Source: Clusia tigrina (taxonomy: Eukaryota; Arthropoda; Insecta; Diptera; Clusiidae). Taken from it: a stretch of 64,000 bases of DNA. This document shows, one piece after another, positions 13,835 to 26,244 of this stretch. Where the stretch lies: the NCBI GenBank assembly GCA_920105625.2, contig OV050030.1, positions 217,480,325 to 217,544,324 on the forward strand. Direction: 5' to 3'. The first letter of the stretch is position 1. Each line of letters begins with the position of its first letter. A program made the position numbers and the translations under genes. The notes beneath the pieces are model-generated. The model searched no databases, was not told where the DNA came from, and saw nothing but the letters and a program-made list of their open reading frames with translations.

Positions 13835-14527
13835 GCTACCCTTGACTCCAAAATCAAAAACTAATAAAACTTCAAATGGCCCTAACTTCTATACGGTACG
13901 TCCTACACATATCAAAGTTTGCAACATTCAAATGCTTGTAACTTTTTACTGGAGCGTCATAAAACCTTGAAATTTTGTGACAATAAAATACTCGTGCCTC
14001 TTATCAATTTAAGCTATCCCTCATAGCTATGCTACCCTTGACTCCAAAATAAAACACTGAAAAAACCTCAAATGGCCCGAACTTCTGTACGGTGCGTCCT
14101 ATACCTATCAAAGTTTGCAACATTCAAATGCTTACAGGAGCGTCATAAAACCTTGAAATGTTGTGACAATAAAATACTCGTGCCTCTAATCAAATCAAGC
14201 TATCGCTCATAGCTATGCTGCTCTTGACTCCAAAATAAAACACTGATAAAACCTCAAATGGCCCTCCCTAACTTCTGTACGGTGCGTCCTATATATATCA
14301 AAGTTTGCAACATTCAGATGCTTACTGGAGCGTCATAAAACCTTGAAATTTTGTGACAATAAGCTACTCGTGCCTTTTATCAATTTAAGCTCTCGCTCAT
14401 AGCTATGCTACCCTTGAGTCCCAAATCAAACACTTATAAAACTTCAAATGGCCCTAACTTCTATACGCTGCGTCCTACACCTATCAAAAATTAAAGCAAT
14501 CAAATGCTTGTAACTTTTTACTGGAGC
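13835..14527 (+). repeat. Transition monomers between the 2.1 kb and 3.2 kb HOR zones
   Basis: These three to four monomers do not belong clearly to either flanking unit. The first resembles the AAAACTAATAAAACTTC monomer seen near 9430. The monomer at 14261 is the first one carrying the CCCT duplication that marks the next zone. Nothing other than satellite is visible. Confidence 0.65.
14261..14270 (+). repeat. CCCT duplication marker, first carrier
   Basis: GGCCCTAAC has become GGCCCTCCCTAAC, a 4-bp tandem duplication. The other carriers noticed are near 16174, 17228, 19137, 20479 and 22197, all within 14.2-22.3 kb, so the mutation marks the 3.2 kb and 1,717-bp lineages. Confidence 0.8.
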
Positions 14528-17520
14528 GTCATAAAACCTTGAAATTGGGTGACAATAAAGTACTCGTGCCTTTTATCAATTTAAGCTATCGCTCATAGCT
14601 ATGCTACCCATGCCTCCAAAATCAAACATTGATAAATCTTCAAATGGCTCTAACTTCTATACGGTGCATCCTATACCTATCAAAGTTTGCAACAATCAAA
14701 TGCTTGTAACTTGTAACTGGAGCGTCAAAAAACCTTGAAATTTTGTGACAATAAACTACTCGTGCCTTTTATCAATTTAAGCTCTCGCTCATAGCTATGC
14801 TACGCTTGACTCCAAAATAAAACACTGATAAAACTTCATATGGACCTAACTTCTATACGGTGCGACCTATACCTATCAAAGTTTGCAACATTCAAATGCT
14901 TGCTGGAGCGTCAATAACCTTGAAATGTTGTGACAATAAAGTACTAGTGCCTCCTATCATTTTAGAGTATCGCTCATAGCTATGCTACCCTTGACTCCAA
15001 AATAAAGCTTTGATAAAACCTCAAATGGCCCTAACATCTGTACGGTGCGTCCTATACCTATCAAAGTTTGCAACATTCAAATGCTTACTAGAGCGTCATA
15101 AAACCTTGAAATGTTGTGACAATAAAGTACTCGTGCCTCTTATCATTTTAGGCTATCGCCCATAGCTATGCTACCCTTGACTCCAAAATAAAACACTGAT
15201 AAAACCTCAAATGGTCCTAACTTCTGTACGGTGCGTCCTATACCTATCAAAGTTTGCAACATTCAAATGCTTACTGGAGCGTCATAAAACCTTCAAATGT
15301 TGTGACAATAAAGTAGTCGTGCCTCTTATCAATTTAAGCTATCGCTCATAGCAATGCTAACCTTGACTCCAAAATCAAAAACTGATAAAACTTCAAATGG
15401 CCCTAACTTCTATACGGTGCATCCTATACCTATCAAAGTTTGCAACAATCAAATGCTTGTAACTCTTTACTGGAGCGTCATAAAACCTTGAAATTTTGTG
15501 ACAATAAAGAACTTGTTCCTCTTATCAATTTAAGCTATCACTCATAGCTATGCTACCCTTGAGTCCCAAATCAAACACTGCTAAAACTTCAAATGGCCGT
15601 AGCTTCTCTACGGTGCGTCCTCTACCTATCAAAATTTGCAACATTAAAATGCTAGTGACTTTTAACTGGAGCGTCAAAAACCTTGAAATTTGGTGACAAT
15701 AAAGTACACGTGCCACTTATCAATTTAAGTTATCGCTCATAGCTATGCTACTCTTGACTCCAAAATCAAACACTGATAAAACTTCAAATGGCCCTAAGTT
15801 CTATACTGTGCGTCCTACACCTATTAAAGTTTGCAATATTCAAATGCTTGTAACTTTTTACTGGAGCGTCCTAAAACCTTGAAATTTTGTGACAATAAAC
15901 TACTCGTGCCTTTTATCAATTTAAGGTCTCGCTCAGAGCTATGCTACCCTTGACTCCAAAATAAAACACTGATAAAACCTCAAATGGCCCTAACTTCTGT
16001 ACGGTGCGTCCTATACCTATCAAAGTTTGCAACATTCAAATGCTTACTGGAGCGTCACAGAACCTTGAAATGTTGTGACAATAAAATACTCGTGCCTCTT
16101 ATCAATTCAAGCTATCGCTCATAGCTATGCAGCCCTTGACTCCAAAATGAAGCACTGATAATACCTCAAATGGTCCTCCCTAACTTCTGTACGGTGCGTC
16201 CTATATATATCAAAGTTTGCAATATTCAAATGCTTGTAACTTTTTACTGGAGCGTCAGAAAACCTAGAAATTTTGTGACTATATAGTACTCGAGCCTGTT
16301 GTCAATTTAAGCTATCGCACATAGCTATGCTACCCTTAAGTCCCAAATCAAAAACTAATAAAACTTCAAATGGCCCTATACAATAAAGAACTTGTTCCTC
16401 TTATCAATTTAAGCTATCGCTCATAGCTATGCTACCCTTGAGTCCCAACTCAAACACTGCTAAAACTTCAAATGGCCGTAACTTCTATACGGTGCGTCCT
16501 ATACCTATCAAAATTTGCAACATTAAAATGCTAGTAACTTTTAACTGGAGCGTCAAAAAACCTTGAAATTTTGTGACAATAAAGTACACGTGCCACTTAT
16601 CAATTTAAGCTATCGCTCATAGCTATGCTACCTTTGACTCCAAAATAAAACACTGATAAAGCTTCATATGGACCTAACTTCTATACGGTGCGTCCTATAC
16701 TTATCAAAGTTTTCAACATTCAAATGCTTGCTGGAGCGTCAAAAACCTTGAAATGTTGTGACAATAAAGTACTCGTGCCTCTTATCATTTTAGGCTATCG
16801 CTCAGAGCTATGCTACCCTTGACTCCAAAATAAAACACTGATAAAACCTCAAATGGCCCTAACTTCTGTACGGTGCGTCCTATACCTATCAAAGTTTGCA
16901 ACATTCAAACGCTTACTGGAGCGTCATAAAAAATTGACATGTTGTGACAATAAAGTACTCGTGCCTCTTATCATTTTAGGCTATCGCTCATAGCTATGCT
17001 ACCCTTGACTGCAAAATAAAACACTGATAAAACCTCAAATGGCCCTAACTTCTGTACGGTGCGTCCTATACCTATCATAGTTTGCAACATTGAAATGCTT
17101 ACTGGAGCGTCATAAAACCTTGAAATGTTGTGACAATAAAATACTCGTGCCTCTTATCAATTCAAGCTATCGCTCATAGCTATGCTGCCCTTGACTCCAA
17201 AATGAAACACTGATAAAACCTCAAATGGCCCTCCCTAACTTCTGTACGGCGCGTCCTATATATATCAAAGTTTGCAATATTCAAATGCTTGTAACTTTTT
17301 ACTGGAGCGTCAGAAAACATTGAAATTTTGTGACTATAAAGTACTCGAGCCTGTTGTCAATTTAAGCTATCGCACATAGCTATGCTACCCTTGAGTCCCA
17401 AATCAAACACTAATAAAACTTCAAATGGCCCTAACTTCTATACGCTGCGTCTTACACCTATCAAAAATTAAAGCAATCAAATGCTTGTAACTTTTTACTG
17501 GAGCGTCATAAAACCTTGAA
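14528..17520 (+). repeat. About 3.2 kb higher-order repeat, copy 1
   Basis: This matches the next unit at offsets that step 3,173, 2,977, 2,963, then 3,252 bp. The first step is 196 bp, one long monomer missing from copy 2 near 18600. The second is a small deletion at 18905. The third is a loss of about 289 bp in this copy, visible as the junction near 16380. Private markers include CTCCTATCATTTTAGAG (14951 and 18124), CAATAAAGAACTTGTTCC (16381 and 19633) and CTACCTTTGACTCC (16628 and 19880). Confidence 0.82.
16366..16392 (+). repeat. Deletion junction inside the 3.2 kb HOR
   Basis: TGGCCCTATA joins CAATAAAGAACTTG, so half-repeat A is cut after its first boxes and fused to the sequence after half-repeat B of another monomer. 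The paralogue at 19336-19633 keeps the missing 289 bp or so. This is one of few breaks in the window that are out of monomer register. Confidence 0.82.
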
Positions 17521-20500
17521 ATTTTGTGACAATAAGCTACTCGTGCCTTTTATCAATTTAAGCTCTCGCTCATAGCTATGCTACTCTTGAGTCCCAAATC
17601 AAACACTTATAAAACTTCAAATGGCCCTAACTTCTATACGCTGCGTCCTACACCTATCAAAAATTACAGCAATCAAATGCTTGTAACTTTTTACTGGAGC
17701 GTCATAAAACCTTGAAATTGGGTGACAATAAAGTACTCGTGCCTTTTATCAATTTAAGCTATCGCTCATAGCTATGCTACCCATGCCTCCAAAATCAAAC
17801 ATTGATAAAACTTCAAATGGCCCTAACTTCTATACGGTGCATCCTATACCTATCAAAGTTTGCAACAATCAAATGCTTGTAACTTGTAACTGGAGCGTCA
17901 AAAAACCTTGAAATTTTGTGACAATAAACTACTCGTGCCTTTTATCAATTTAAGCTCTCGCTCATAGCTATGCTACCCTTGACTCCGAATATAAAACACT
18001 GATAAAACTTCATATGGACCTAACTTCTATATGGTGCGTCCTATACCTATCAAAGTTTGCAACATTCAAATGATTGCTGAGCGTCAATAACCTTGAAATG
18101 TTGTGACAATAAAGTACTCGTGCCTCCTATCATTTTAGAGTATCGCTCATAGCTATGCTACCCTTGACTCCAAAATAAAGCTTTGATAAAACCTCAAATG
18201 GCCCTAACATCTGTACGGTGCGTCCTATACCTATCAAAGTTTGCAACATTCAAATGCTTACTGGAGCGTCATAAAACCTTGAAATGTTGTGACAATAAAG
18301 TACTCGTGCCTCTTATCATTTTAGGCTATCGCCCATAGCTATGCTACCCTTGACTCCAAAATAAAACACTGATAAAACCTCAAATGGTCCTAACTTCTGT
18401 ACGGTGCGTCCTATACCTATCAAAGTTTGCAACATTCAAATGCTTACTGGAGCGTCATAAAACCTTCAAATGTTGTGACAATAAAGTAGTCGTGCCTCTT
18501 ATCAATTTAAGCTATCGCTCATAGCAATGCTAACCTTGACTCCAAAATCAAAAACTGATAAAACTTCAAATGGCCCTAACTTCTATACGGTATGTCCTAC
18601 ACATATTAAAGTTTGCAACATTAAAATGCTAGTGACTTTTAACTGGAGCGTCAAAAAACCTTGAAATTTTGTGACAATAAAGTACACGTGCCACTTATCA
18701 ATTTAAGCTATCGCTCATAGCTATGCTACTCTTGACTCCAAAATCAAACACTGATAAAACTTCAAATGGCCCTAAGTTCTATACTGTGCGTCCTACACCT
18801 ATTAAAGTTTGCAATATTCAAATGCTTGTAACTTTTTACTGGAGCGTCCTAAAACCTTGAAATTTTGTGACAATAAACTACTCGTGCCTTTTATCAATTT
18901 AAGCTGCTACCCTTGACTCCAAAATAAAACACCGATAAAACCTCAAATGGCCCTAACTTCTGTACGGTGCGTCCTATACCTATCAAAGTTTGCAACATTC
19001 AAATGCTTACTGGAGCGTCATAGAACCTTGAAATGCTGTGACAATAAAATACTCGTGCCTCTTATCAATTCAAGCTATCGCTCATAGCTATGCAGCCCTT
19101 GACTCCAAAATGAAGCACTGATAAAACCTCAAATGGCCCTCCCTAACTTCTGTACGGTGCGTCCTATATATATCAAAGTTTGCAATATTCAAATGCTTGT
19201 AACTTTTTACTGGAGCGTCAGAAAACCTTGAAATTTTGAGACTATATAGTACTCGAGCCTGTTGTCAATTTAAGCTATCGCACATAGCTATGCTACCCTT
19301 GAGTCCCTAACCAAAAACTAATAAAACTTCAAATGGCCCTAACTTCTATACGCTGCGTCCTACACCTATCAAAAATTAAAGCAATCAAATGCTTGTAACT
19401 TTTTACTGGAGCGTCATAAAACCTTGAAATTGGGGACAATAAAGTACTCGTGCCTTTTATCAATTTAAGCTATCGCTCATAGCTATGCTACTCATGCCTC
19501 CAAAATCAAACACTGATAAAACTTCAAATGGCCCTAACTTCTATACGGTGCATCCTATACCTATCAAAGTTTGCAACAATCAAATACTTGTAACTTTTTA
19601 CTGGAGCGTCATAAAACCTTGAAATTTTGTGACAATAAAGAACTTGTTCCTCTTATCAATTTAAGCTATCGCTCATAGCTATGCTACCCTTGAGTCCCAA
19701 CTCAAACACTGCTAAAACTTCAAATGGCCGTAACTTCTATACGGTGCGTCCTATACCTATCAAAATTTGCAACATTAAAATGCTAGTAACTTTTAACTGG
19801 AGCGTCAAAAAACCTTGAAATTTTGTGACAATAAAGTACACGTGCCACTTATCAATTAAAGCTATCGCTCATAGCTATGCTACCTTTGACTCCAAAATAA
19901 AACACTGATAAAACTTCATATGGACCTAACTTCTATACGGTGCGTCCTATACTTATCAAAGTTTTCAACATTCAAATGCTTGCTGGAGTGTCAAAAACCT
20001 TGAAATGTTGTGACAATAAAGTACTCGTGCCTCTTATCATTTTAGGCTATCGCTCAGAGCTATGCTACCCTTGACTCCAAAATAAAACACTGATAAAACC
20101 TCAAATGGCCCTAACTTCTGTACGGTGCGTCCTATACCTATCAAAGTTTGCAACATTCAAACGCTTACTGGAGCGTCATAAAAAATTGACATGTTGTGAC
20201 AATAAAGTACTCGTGCCTCTTATCATTTTAGGCTATCGCTCATAGCTATGCTACCCTTGACTGCAAAATAAAACACTGATAAAACCTCAAATGGCCCTAA
20301 CTTCTGTACGGTGCGTCCTATACCTATCATAGTTTGCAACATTCAAATGCTTACTGGAGCGTCATAAAACCTTGAAATGTTGTGACAATAAAATACTCGT
20401 GCCTCTTATCAATTCAAGCTATCGCTCATAGCTATGCTGCCCTTGACTCCAAAATGAAACACTGATAAAACCTCAAATGGCCCTCCCTAACTTCTGTACG

Positions 20501-20770
20501 GTGCGTCCTATATATATCAAAGTTTGCAATATTCAAATGCTTGTAACTTTTTACTGGAGCGTCAGAAAACCTTGAAATTTTGTGACTATAAAGTACTCGA
20601 GCCTGTTGTCAATTTAAGCTATCGCACATAGCTATGCTACCCTTGAGTCCCAAATCAAACACTAATAAAACTTCAAATGGCCCTAACTTCTATACGCTGC
20701 GTCTTACACCTATCAAAAATTAAAGCAATCAAATGCTTGTAACTTTTTACTGGAGCGTCATAAAACCTTG
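17521..20770 (+). repeat. About 3.2 kb higher-order repeat, copy 2
   Basis: This is the second copy of the unit at 14528-17520, with the same monomer order and markers. It has one long monomer deleted near 18600, the dyad removed at 18905 and the roughly 289 bp that copy 1 lost near 16380. Its end merges with the 1,717-bp zone, whose first block starts near 20364. Confidence 0.82.
18893..18915 (+). repeat. Monomer with the dyad excised
   Basis: TTTAAGCT joins GCTACCC, losing 15 bp that contain the CATAGCTATG dyad. GCT flanks both sides of the lost segment, so slippage between short direct repeats explains it. The paralogue at about 15925 is intact. Confidence 0.8.
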
Positions 20771-22080
20771 AAATTGGGTGACAATAAAGTACTCGTGCCT
20801 TTTATCAATTTAAGCTATCGCTCATAGTTATGCTACCCATGCCTCCTAAATCAAACACTGATAAAACTTCAAATGGCCCTAACTTCTATACGGTGCATCC
20901 TATACCTATCAAAGTTTGCAACAATCAAATACTTGTAACTTTTTACTGGAGCGTCATAAAACCTTGAAATTTTGTGACAATAAAGTACTTGTTCCTCTTA
21001 TCAATTTAAGCTATCGCTCGTAGCTATGCTACCCTTGAGTCCCAAATCAAACACTGCTAAAACTTCAAATGGCCGTAACTTCTATACGGTGCGTCCTATA
21101 CCTATCAAAATTTGCAACATTCAAATGCTTGCTGGAGCGTCAAAAACCTTGAAATGTTGTGACAATAAAGTCCTCGTGCCACTTATCAATTTAAACTATC
21201 GCTCATAGATATGCTACCCTTTACTCCAAAATCAAACACTGATAAAACTTCAAATGGCCCTAACATCTGTATGGTGCGTCCTATACCTATCAAAGTTTGC
21301 AACATTCAAATGCTTACTGGAGCGTCATAAATCCTTCAAATGTTGTGACAATAAAGTAGTCGTGCCTCTTATCAATTTAAGCTATCGCTCATAGCTAAGC
21401 TACCCTTGACTCCAAAATAAAACACTGAGAAAACTTCAAATGGCCCTAACTTCTGTACGGTGCGTTCTATATATATCAAATTTTGCAACATTCAAATGCT
21501 TACTGGAGCGTCATAAAACCTTGAAATTTTGTGACAATAAACTACTCGTGCCTTTTATCAATTTAAGCTCTCGCTCATAGCTATGCTACCCTTGACTCCA
21601 AAATAAAACACTGATAAATCCTCAAATGGCCCTAAATTCTGTACGGTGCGTCCTATACCTATCAAAGTTTGCAACATTAAAATGCTTACTGGCGCGTCAT
21701 AAAACCTTGAAATGTTGTGACAATAAACTACTCGTGCCTTTTATCAATTTAAGCTCTCGCTCATAGCTATGCTACCCTTGACTCCAAAATAAAACACTGA
21801 TAAATCCTCAAATGGCCCTAACTTCTGTACGGTGCGTCCTATACCTATCAAAGTTTGCAACATTCAAATGCTTACTGGCGCGTCATAAAACCTTGAAATG
21901 TTGTGACAATAAAGTGCTCGTGCCACTTATCAATTTAAGCTATCGTTCATAGCTATGCTACCCTTGGCTCCAAAATCAAACACTGATAAAACTTCAAATG
22001 GCCTTAACATCTGTACGGTGCGTCCTACACCTATCAAAGTTTGCAACATTCAAATGCTTGTAACTTTTTACTGGAGCGTC
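20364..22080 (+). repeat. 1,717-bp duplication, copy 1
   Basis: Positions 20364-21150 match 22081-22870 at a constant offset of 1,717 bp, about nine monomers. The shared order is the CCCT-duplication monomer, the GCACATAGC monomer, the CAAAAATTAAAGCAATC monomer, the CCATGCCTCC monomer and the GTACTTGTTCC monomer. The remainder (21150-22080) is mixed short and long monomers, some resembling 23070-23230. Confidence 0.82.
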
Positions 22081-22895
22081 ATAAAACCTTGAAATGTTGT
22101 GACAATAAAATACTCGTGCCTCTTATCAATTCAAGCTATCGCTCATAGCTATGCTGCCCTTGACTCCAAAATGAAACACTGATAAAACCTCAAATGGCCC
22201 TCCCTAACTTCTGTACGGTGCGTCCTATATATATAAAAGTTTGCAATATTCAAATGCTTGTAACTTTTTACTGGAGCGTCAGAAAACCTTGAAATTTTGT
22301 GACTATAAAGTACTCGAGCCTGTTGTCAATTTAAGCTATCGCACATAGCTATGCTACCCTTGAGTCCCAAATCAAACACTAATAAAACTTCAAATGGCCC
22401 TAACTTCTATACGCTGCGTCTTACACCTATCAAAAATTAAAGCAATCAAATGCTTGTAACTTTTTACTGGAGCGTCATAAAACCTTGAAATTGGGTGACA
22501 ATAAAGTACTCGTGCCTTTTATCAATTTAAGCTATCGCTCATAGTTATGCTACCCATGCCTCCAAAATCAAACACTGATAAAACTTCAAATGGCCCTAAC
22601 TTCTATATGGTGCATCCTATACCTATCAAAGTTTGCAACAATCAAATACTTGTAACTTTTTACTGGAGCGTCATAAAACCTTGAAATTTTGTGACAATAA
22701 AGTACTTGTTCCTCTTATCAATTTAAGCTATCGCTCATAGCTATGCTACCCTTGAGTCCCAAATCAAACACTGCTAAAACTTCAAATGGCCGTAACTTCT
22801 ATACGGTGCGTCCTATACCTATCAAAATTTGCAACATTCAAATGCTTGCTGGAGCGTCAAAAACCTTGAAATGTTGTGACAATAAAGTACTCGTG
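22081..22895 (+). repeat. 1,717-bp duplication, copy 2 (partial)
   Basis: This partial second copy of the block starting at 20364 loses the match where this copy reads CTTATCATTTTCGGC and the first reads CTTATCAATTTAAAC. It overlaps the start of the 3,805-bp-spaced pair, so at least two duplication events of different span affected the same monomers. Confidence 0.8.
22226..22239 (+). promoter_or_regulatory. Possible TATA-box-like variant (weak)
   Basis: One monomer of the CTATATATATC subtype has changed to read TATATATATAAAAG, which contains TATAAAAG, an exact TATA-box consensus. The rest of the array reads TATATATCAAAG here. There is no initiator, gene or other support, so this is a sequence resemblance only. 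Confidence 0.15.
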
Positions 22896-23688
22896 CCTCT
22901 TATCATTTTCGGCTATCGCTCATAGCTATGCTACCCTTGACTGCAAAATAAAACACTGATAAAACTTCATATGGACCTAACTTCTGTACGGTGCGTCCTA
23001 TACCTATCAAAGTTTGCAACATTCAAATGCTTGCTGGAGCGTCAAAAACCTTGAAATGTTGTGACAATAAAGTTCTCGTGCCACTTATCAATTTAAACTA
23101 TCGCTCATAGCTATGCTACCCTTGACTCCAAAATCAAATACTGATAAAACTTCAAATGGCCCTAACATCTGTATGGTGCGTCCTATACCTATCAAAGTTT
23201 GCAACATTCAAATGCTTACTGGAGCGTCATAAATCCTTCAAATGTTGTGACAATAAAGTAGTCGTGCCTCTTATCAATTTAAGCTATCGCTCATAGCTAT
23301 GCTACCCTTGACTCCAAAATCAAACATTGATAAAACTTCAAATGGCCCTAACTTCTGTACGGTGCGTCCTATACCTATCAAAGTTTGCAACATTCAAATG
23401 CTTGTAACTTTTTACTGGAGCGTCATAAAATCTTGAAATTTTGTGAGAATAAAGTACTCGGGCCTCTTATCAATTTAAGCTATCGCTCAAACCTATGTGA
23501 AACTTGACTTCAAAATAAAACACTGATAAAACCTCAAATGGCCCTAACTTCTGTACGGTGCGTCCTATACCTATCAAAGTTTGCAACTTTCAAATGCTTA
23601 CTGGCGCGTCATAAAACCTTGAAATGTTGTGACAATAAAGTACTCGTGCCTCTTATCAATTTAGGCTATCGCTCATAGCTATGCTACT
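22440..23688 (+). repeat. Segmental block, copy 1 (offset 3,805 bp)
   Basis: About 1.25 kb matches 26245-27493 at a constant offset of 3,805 bp. It includes the CTATATGGTGCATCC variant, the TTTTCGGC monomer, the ATAAATCCTTCAAATG monomer and the CAAACCTATGTGAAAC monomer, an unusual variant that lacks the palindrome. The match ends where copy 1 reads CTACTGTTAACTCC. Confidence 0.82.
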
Positions 23689-25434
23689 GTTAACTCCAAA
23701 ATAAAACACTGATAAAACCTCAAATGGCCCTAACTTTTTTACGGTGCGTCCTATACCTATCAAAGTTTGCAACATTCAAATGCTTCCTGGAGCGTCATAA
23801 AACCTTGAAATGTTGTGACAATAAAGTGCTCGTGCCACTTATCAATTTAAGCTATCGCTCATAGCTATGCTACCCTTGACTCCAAAATCAAACATTGATA
23901 AAACTTCAAATAGCCCTAACATCTGTACGGTGCGTTCTATACCTATCAAAGTTTGCAACATTCAAATGCTTGTAACTTTTTACTGGAGCGTCATAAAATC
24001 TGGAAATTTTGTGAGAATAAAGAACTCGGGCCTCTTATCAATTTAAGCTATCGCTCATAACTATGTTAAACTTGACTTCAAAATAAAACACTGATAAAAC
24101 TTCATATGGACCTAACTTCTATACGGTGCGTCCTATACCTATCACAGTTTGCAACATTCAAATGCTTGCTGGTGCGTCAAAAACCTTGAAATGTTGTGAC
24201 AATAAAGTACTCGTGCCACTTATCAAATTAAACTATCGCTCATAGCTATGCTACCCTTGACTCCAAAATCAAACACTGATAAAACTTCAAATGGCCCTAA
24301 CATCTGTACGGTGCGTCCTATACCTATCAAAGTTTGCAACATTCAAATGCTTACTGGAGCGTCATAAAACCTTGAAATGCTGTGACTATAAAGTAGTCGT
24401 GCCTCTTTTCAATTTAAGCTATCGCTGATAGCTATGCTACCCTTGACTCCAAAATAAAACACTGATAAGACCTCAAATCTAACTTCTGTACGGTGCGTCC
24501 TATATATATCAAATTTTGCAACATTCAAATGCTCACTGGACCGTCATAAAACCTTGAAATTTTGTGACAATAAACTACTCGTCCTTTTTATCAATTTAAG
24601 CTCTCGCTCATAGCTATGCTACCCTTGATTCCAAAATAAAATACTGATAGAAACTCAAATGGCCCTAACTTCTGTACGGTGCCTCCTATATATATCAAAG
24701 TTTCCAATATTCAAATGCTTGTAACTTTTTACTGGAGCGTCATAAAACCTAGAAATTTTGTGACAATAAAGTACTCGTGCCTCTTGTCAATCAAATTTAT
24801 CGCCCTTAGCTATGCTACCCTTGAGTCCCAAATCAAACACTGATAAAACTTTAAATAGTCCTAACTTCTATACGGTGCTTCCTACACCTATCAAAGTTTT
24901 CAACTATCAAATGCTTGTAACTTTTTACTGGAGCGTTATAAAACCTTGAAATTTTGTGACAATAAAGTACTCGTGCCTCTTATCAATTTAAGCTATCGCT
25001 AATAGCTATGCTACCCTTGACTCCAAAATCAAACATTGATAAAACTTCAAATGGCCCTAACTTCTGTACGGTGCGTCCTATACCTATCAAAGTTTGCAAC
25101 ATTCAAATGCTTGTAACTTTTTACTGGAGCGTCATAAAATCTTGAAATTTTGTGAGAATAAAGTACTCGGGCCTCTTATCAATTTAAGCTATCGCTCAAA
25201 CCTATGTGAAACTTGACTTCAAAATAAAACACTGATAAAACCTCAAATGGCCCTAACTTCTGTACGGTGCGTCCTATACCTCTCAAAGTTTGCAACATTC
25301 AAATGATTACTGGAGCGACATAAAACCTTGAAATGTTGTGACAATAATGTACTCGTGCCACTTATCAATTTAAGCTATCGCTCAAAGCTATGCTACCCTT
25401 GACTCCAAAATCAAACACTGATAAAGCTTCAAAT

Positions 25435-25452
25435 GGCCTTAACGGTGTGTCC
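25435..25452 (+). repeat. Monomer variant with 8-bp deletion in half-repeat A
   Basis: GGCCTTAAC joins GGTGTGTCC, losing TTCTATAC. The same variant at about 33412-33429 marks the two as copies of one block (offset 7,976). Confidence 0.8.
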
Positions 25453-25956
25453 TATAGCTATAAAAGTTTGCAACATTAAAATACTAGTAACTTTTAATTG
25501 GAGCATCAAAAAACCTTGAAATTTTCTTACAATAAAGTATTCGATTCTCTTGTCAATTTAAGCTATCGCTCATAGCTATATTTCCCTTGGGTTCCAAATC
25601 AAACACTGATAAAACTTAAAATGGCCCTAACTTCTGTACGGTGCGTCCTAAACTTATCAAAGTTTGCAACAATCAAATGCTTGTAACTTTTTACTGGAGC
25701 GTTATAAAACATTGAAATTTTGTGACAATAAAGTACTCGAGCCTCTTGTCAATTTAAGCTATCGCTCATAGCTATGGTACCCTTGAGTCCCAAATCAAAC
25801 ACTGCTAAAGCTTCAAATGGCCCTTACTTCTGTACGAAGCGTCCTACACGTATAAAAGTTTGCAACATTCAAATGCTTGTAACTTTTCAGTGGAGCGTCA
25901 TAAAATCTTGAAATTTTGTAACAATAAAGTACTCGAGCCTCTTGTCAATTAAAGTT

Positions 25957-25976
25957 ATCGCTCATAGCTACCCTTG
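25957..25976 (+). repeat. Monomer with half of the palindrome lost
   Basis: CTCATAGCTA joins CCCTTG, omitting 5 bp (TGCTA), so only CATAGCTA of the 10-bp palindrome remains. I noticed no second copy. Confidence 0.75.
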
Positions 25977-26244
25977 TGTCCCAAATAAAATACTGCTAAA
26001 ACTTGAAATCGCCCTAACTTATCTACTGTGCGTCCTCTACCTATCATAGTTTGCAACAAGTGATCGTAGTTTTTACTGGATCGTCAGAAAACCTTGAAAT
26101 TTTGTGACTATAAAGTACTCGAGCCTGTTGTCAATTTAAGCTGTCGCTCATAGCTATGCTACCCTTGAGAACCAAATCAAACACTGATAAAACTTCAAAT
26201 GGCCTTAACTTCTCTACGCTCCGTCCTACACCTATCAAAAATTA

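Larger units (their letters stand above)
23689..26244 (+). repeat. Diverged mixed monomers, several with small deletions
   Basis: This satellite stretch has more private changes than its neighbours: GGCC lost at 24479, 8 bp lost at 25443 and 5 bp of the palindrome lost at 25968. Parts recur downstream at two linked offsets: 25280-25760 matches 33256-33736 (offset 7,976) and 26140-26290 matches 33735-33890 (offset 7,594). The 382-bp change equals one long plus one short monomer, which are present here and absent there. Confidence 0.75.
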
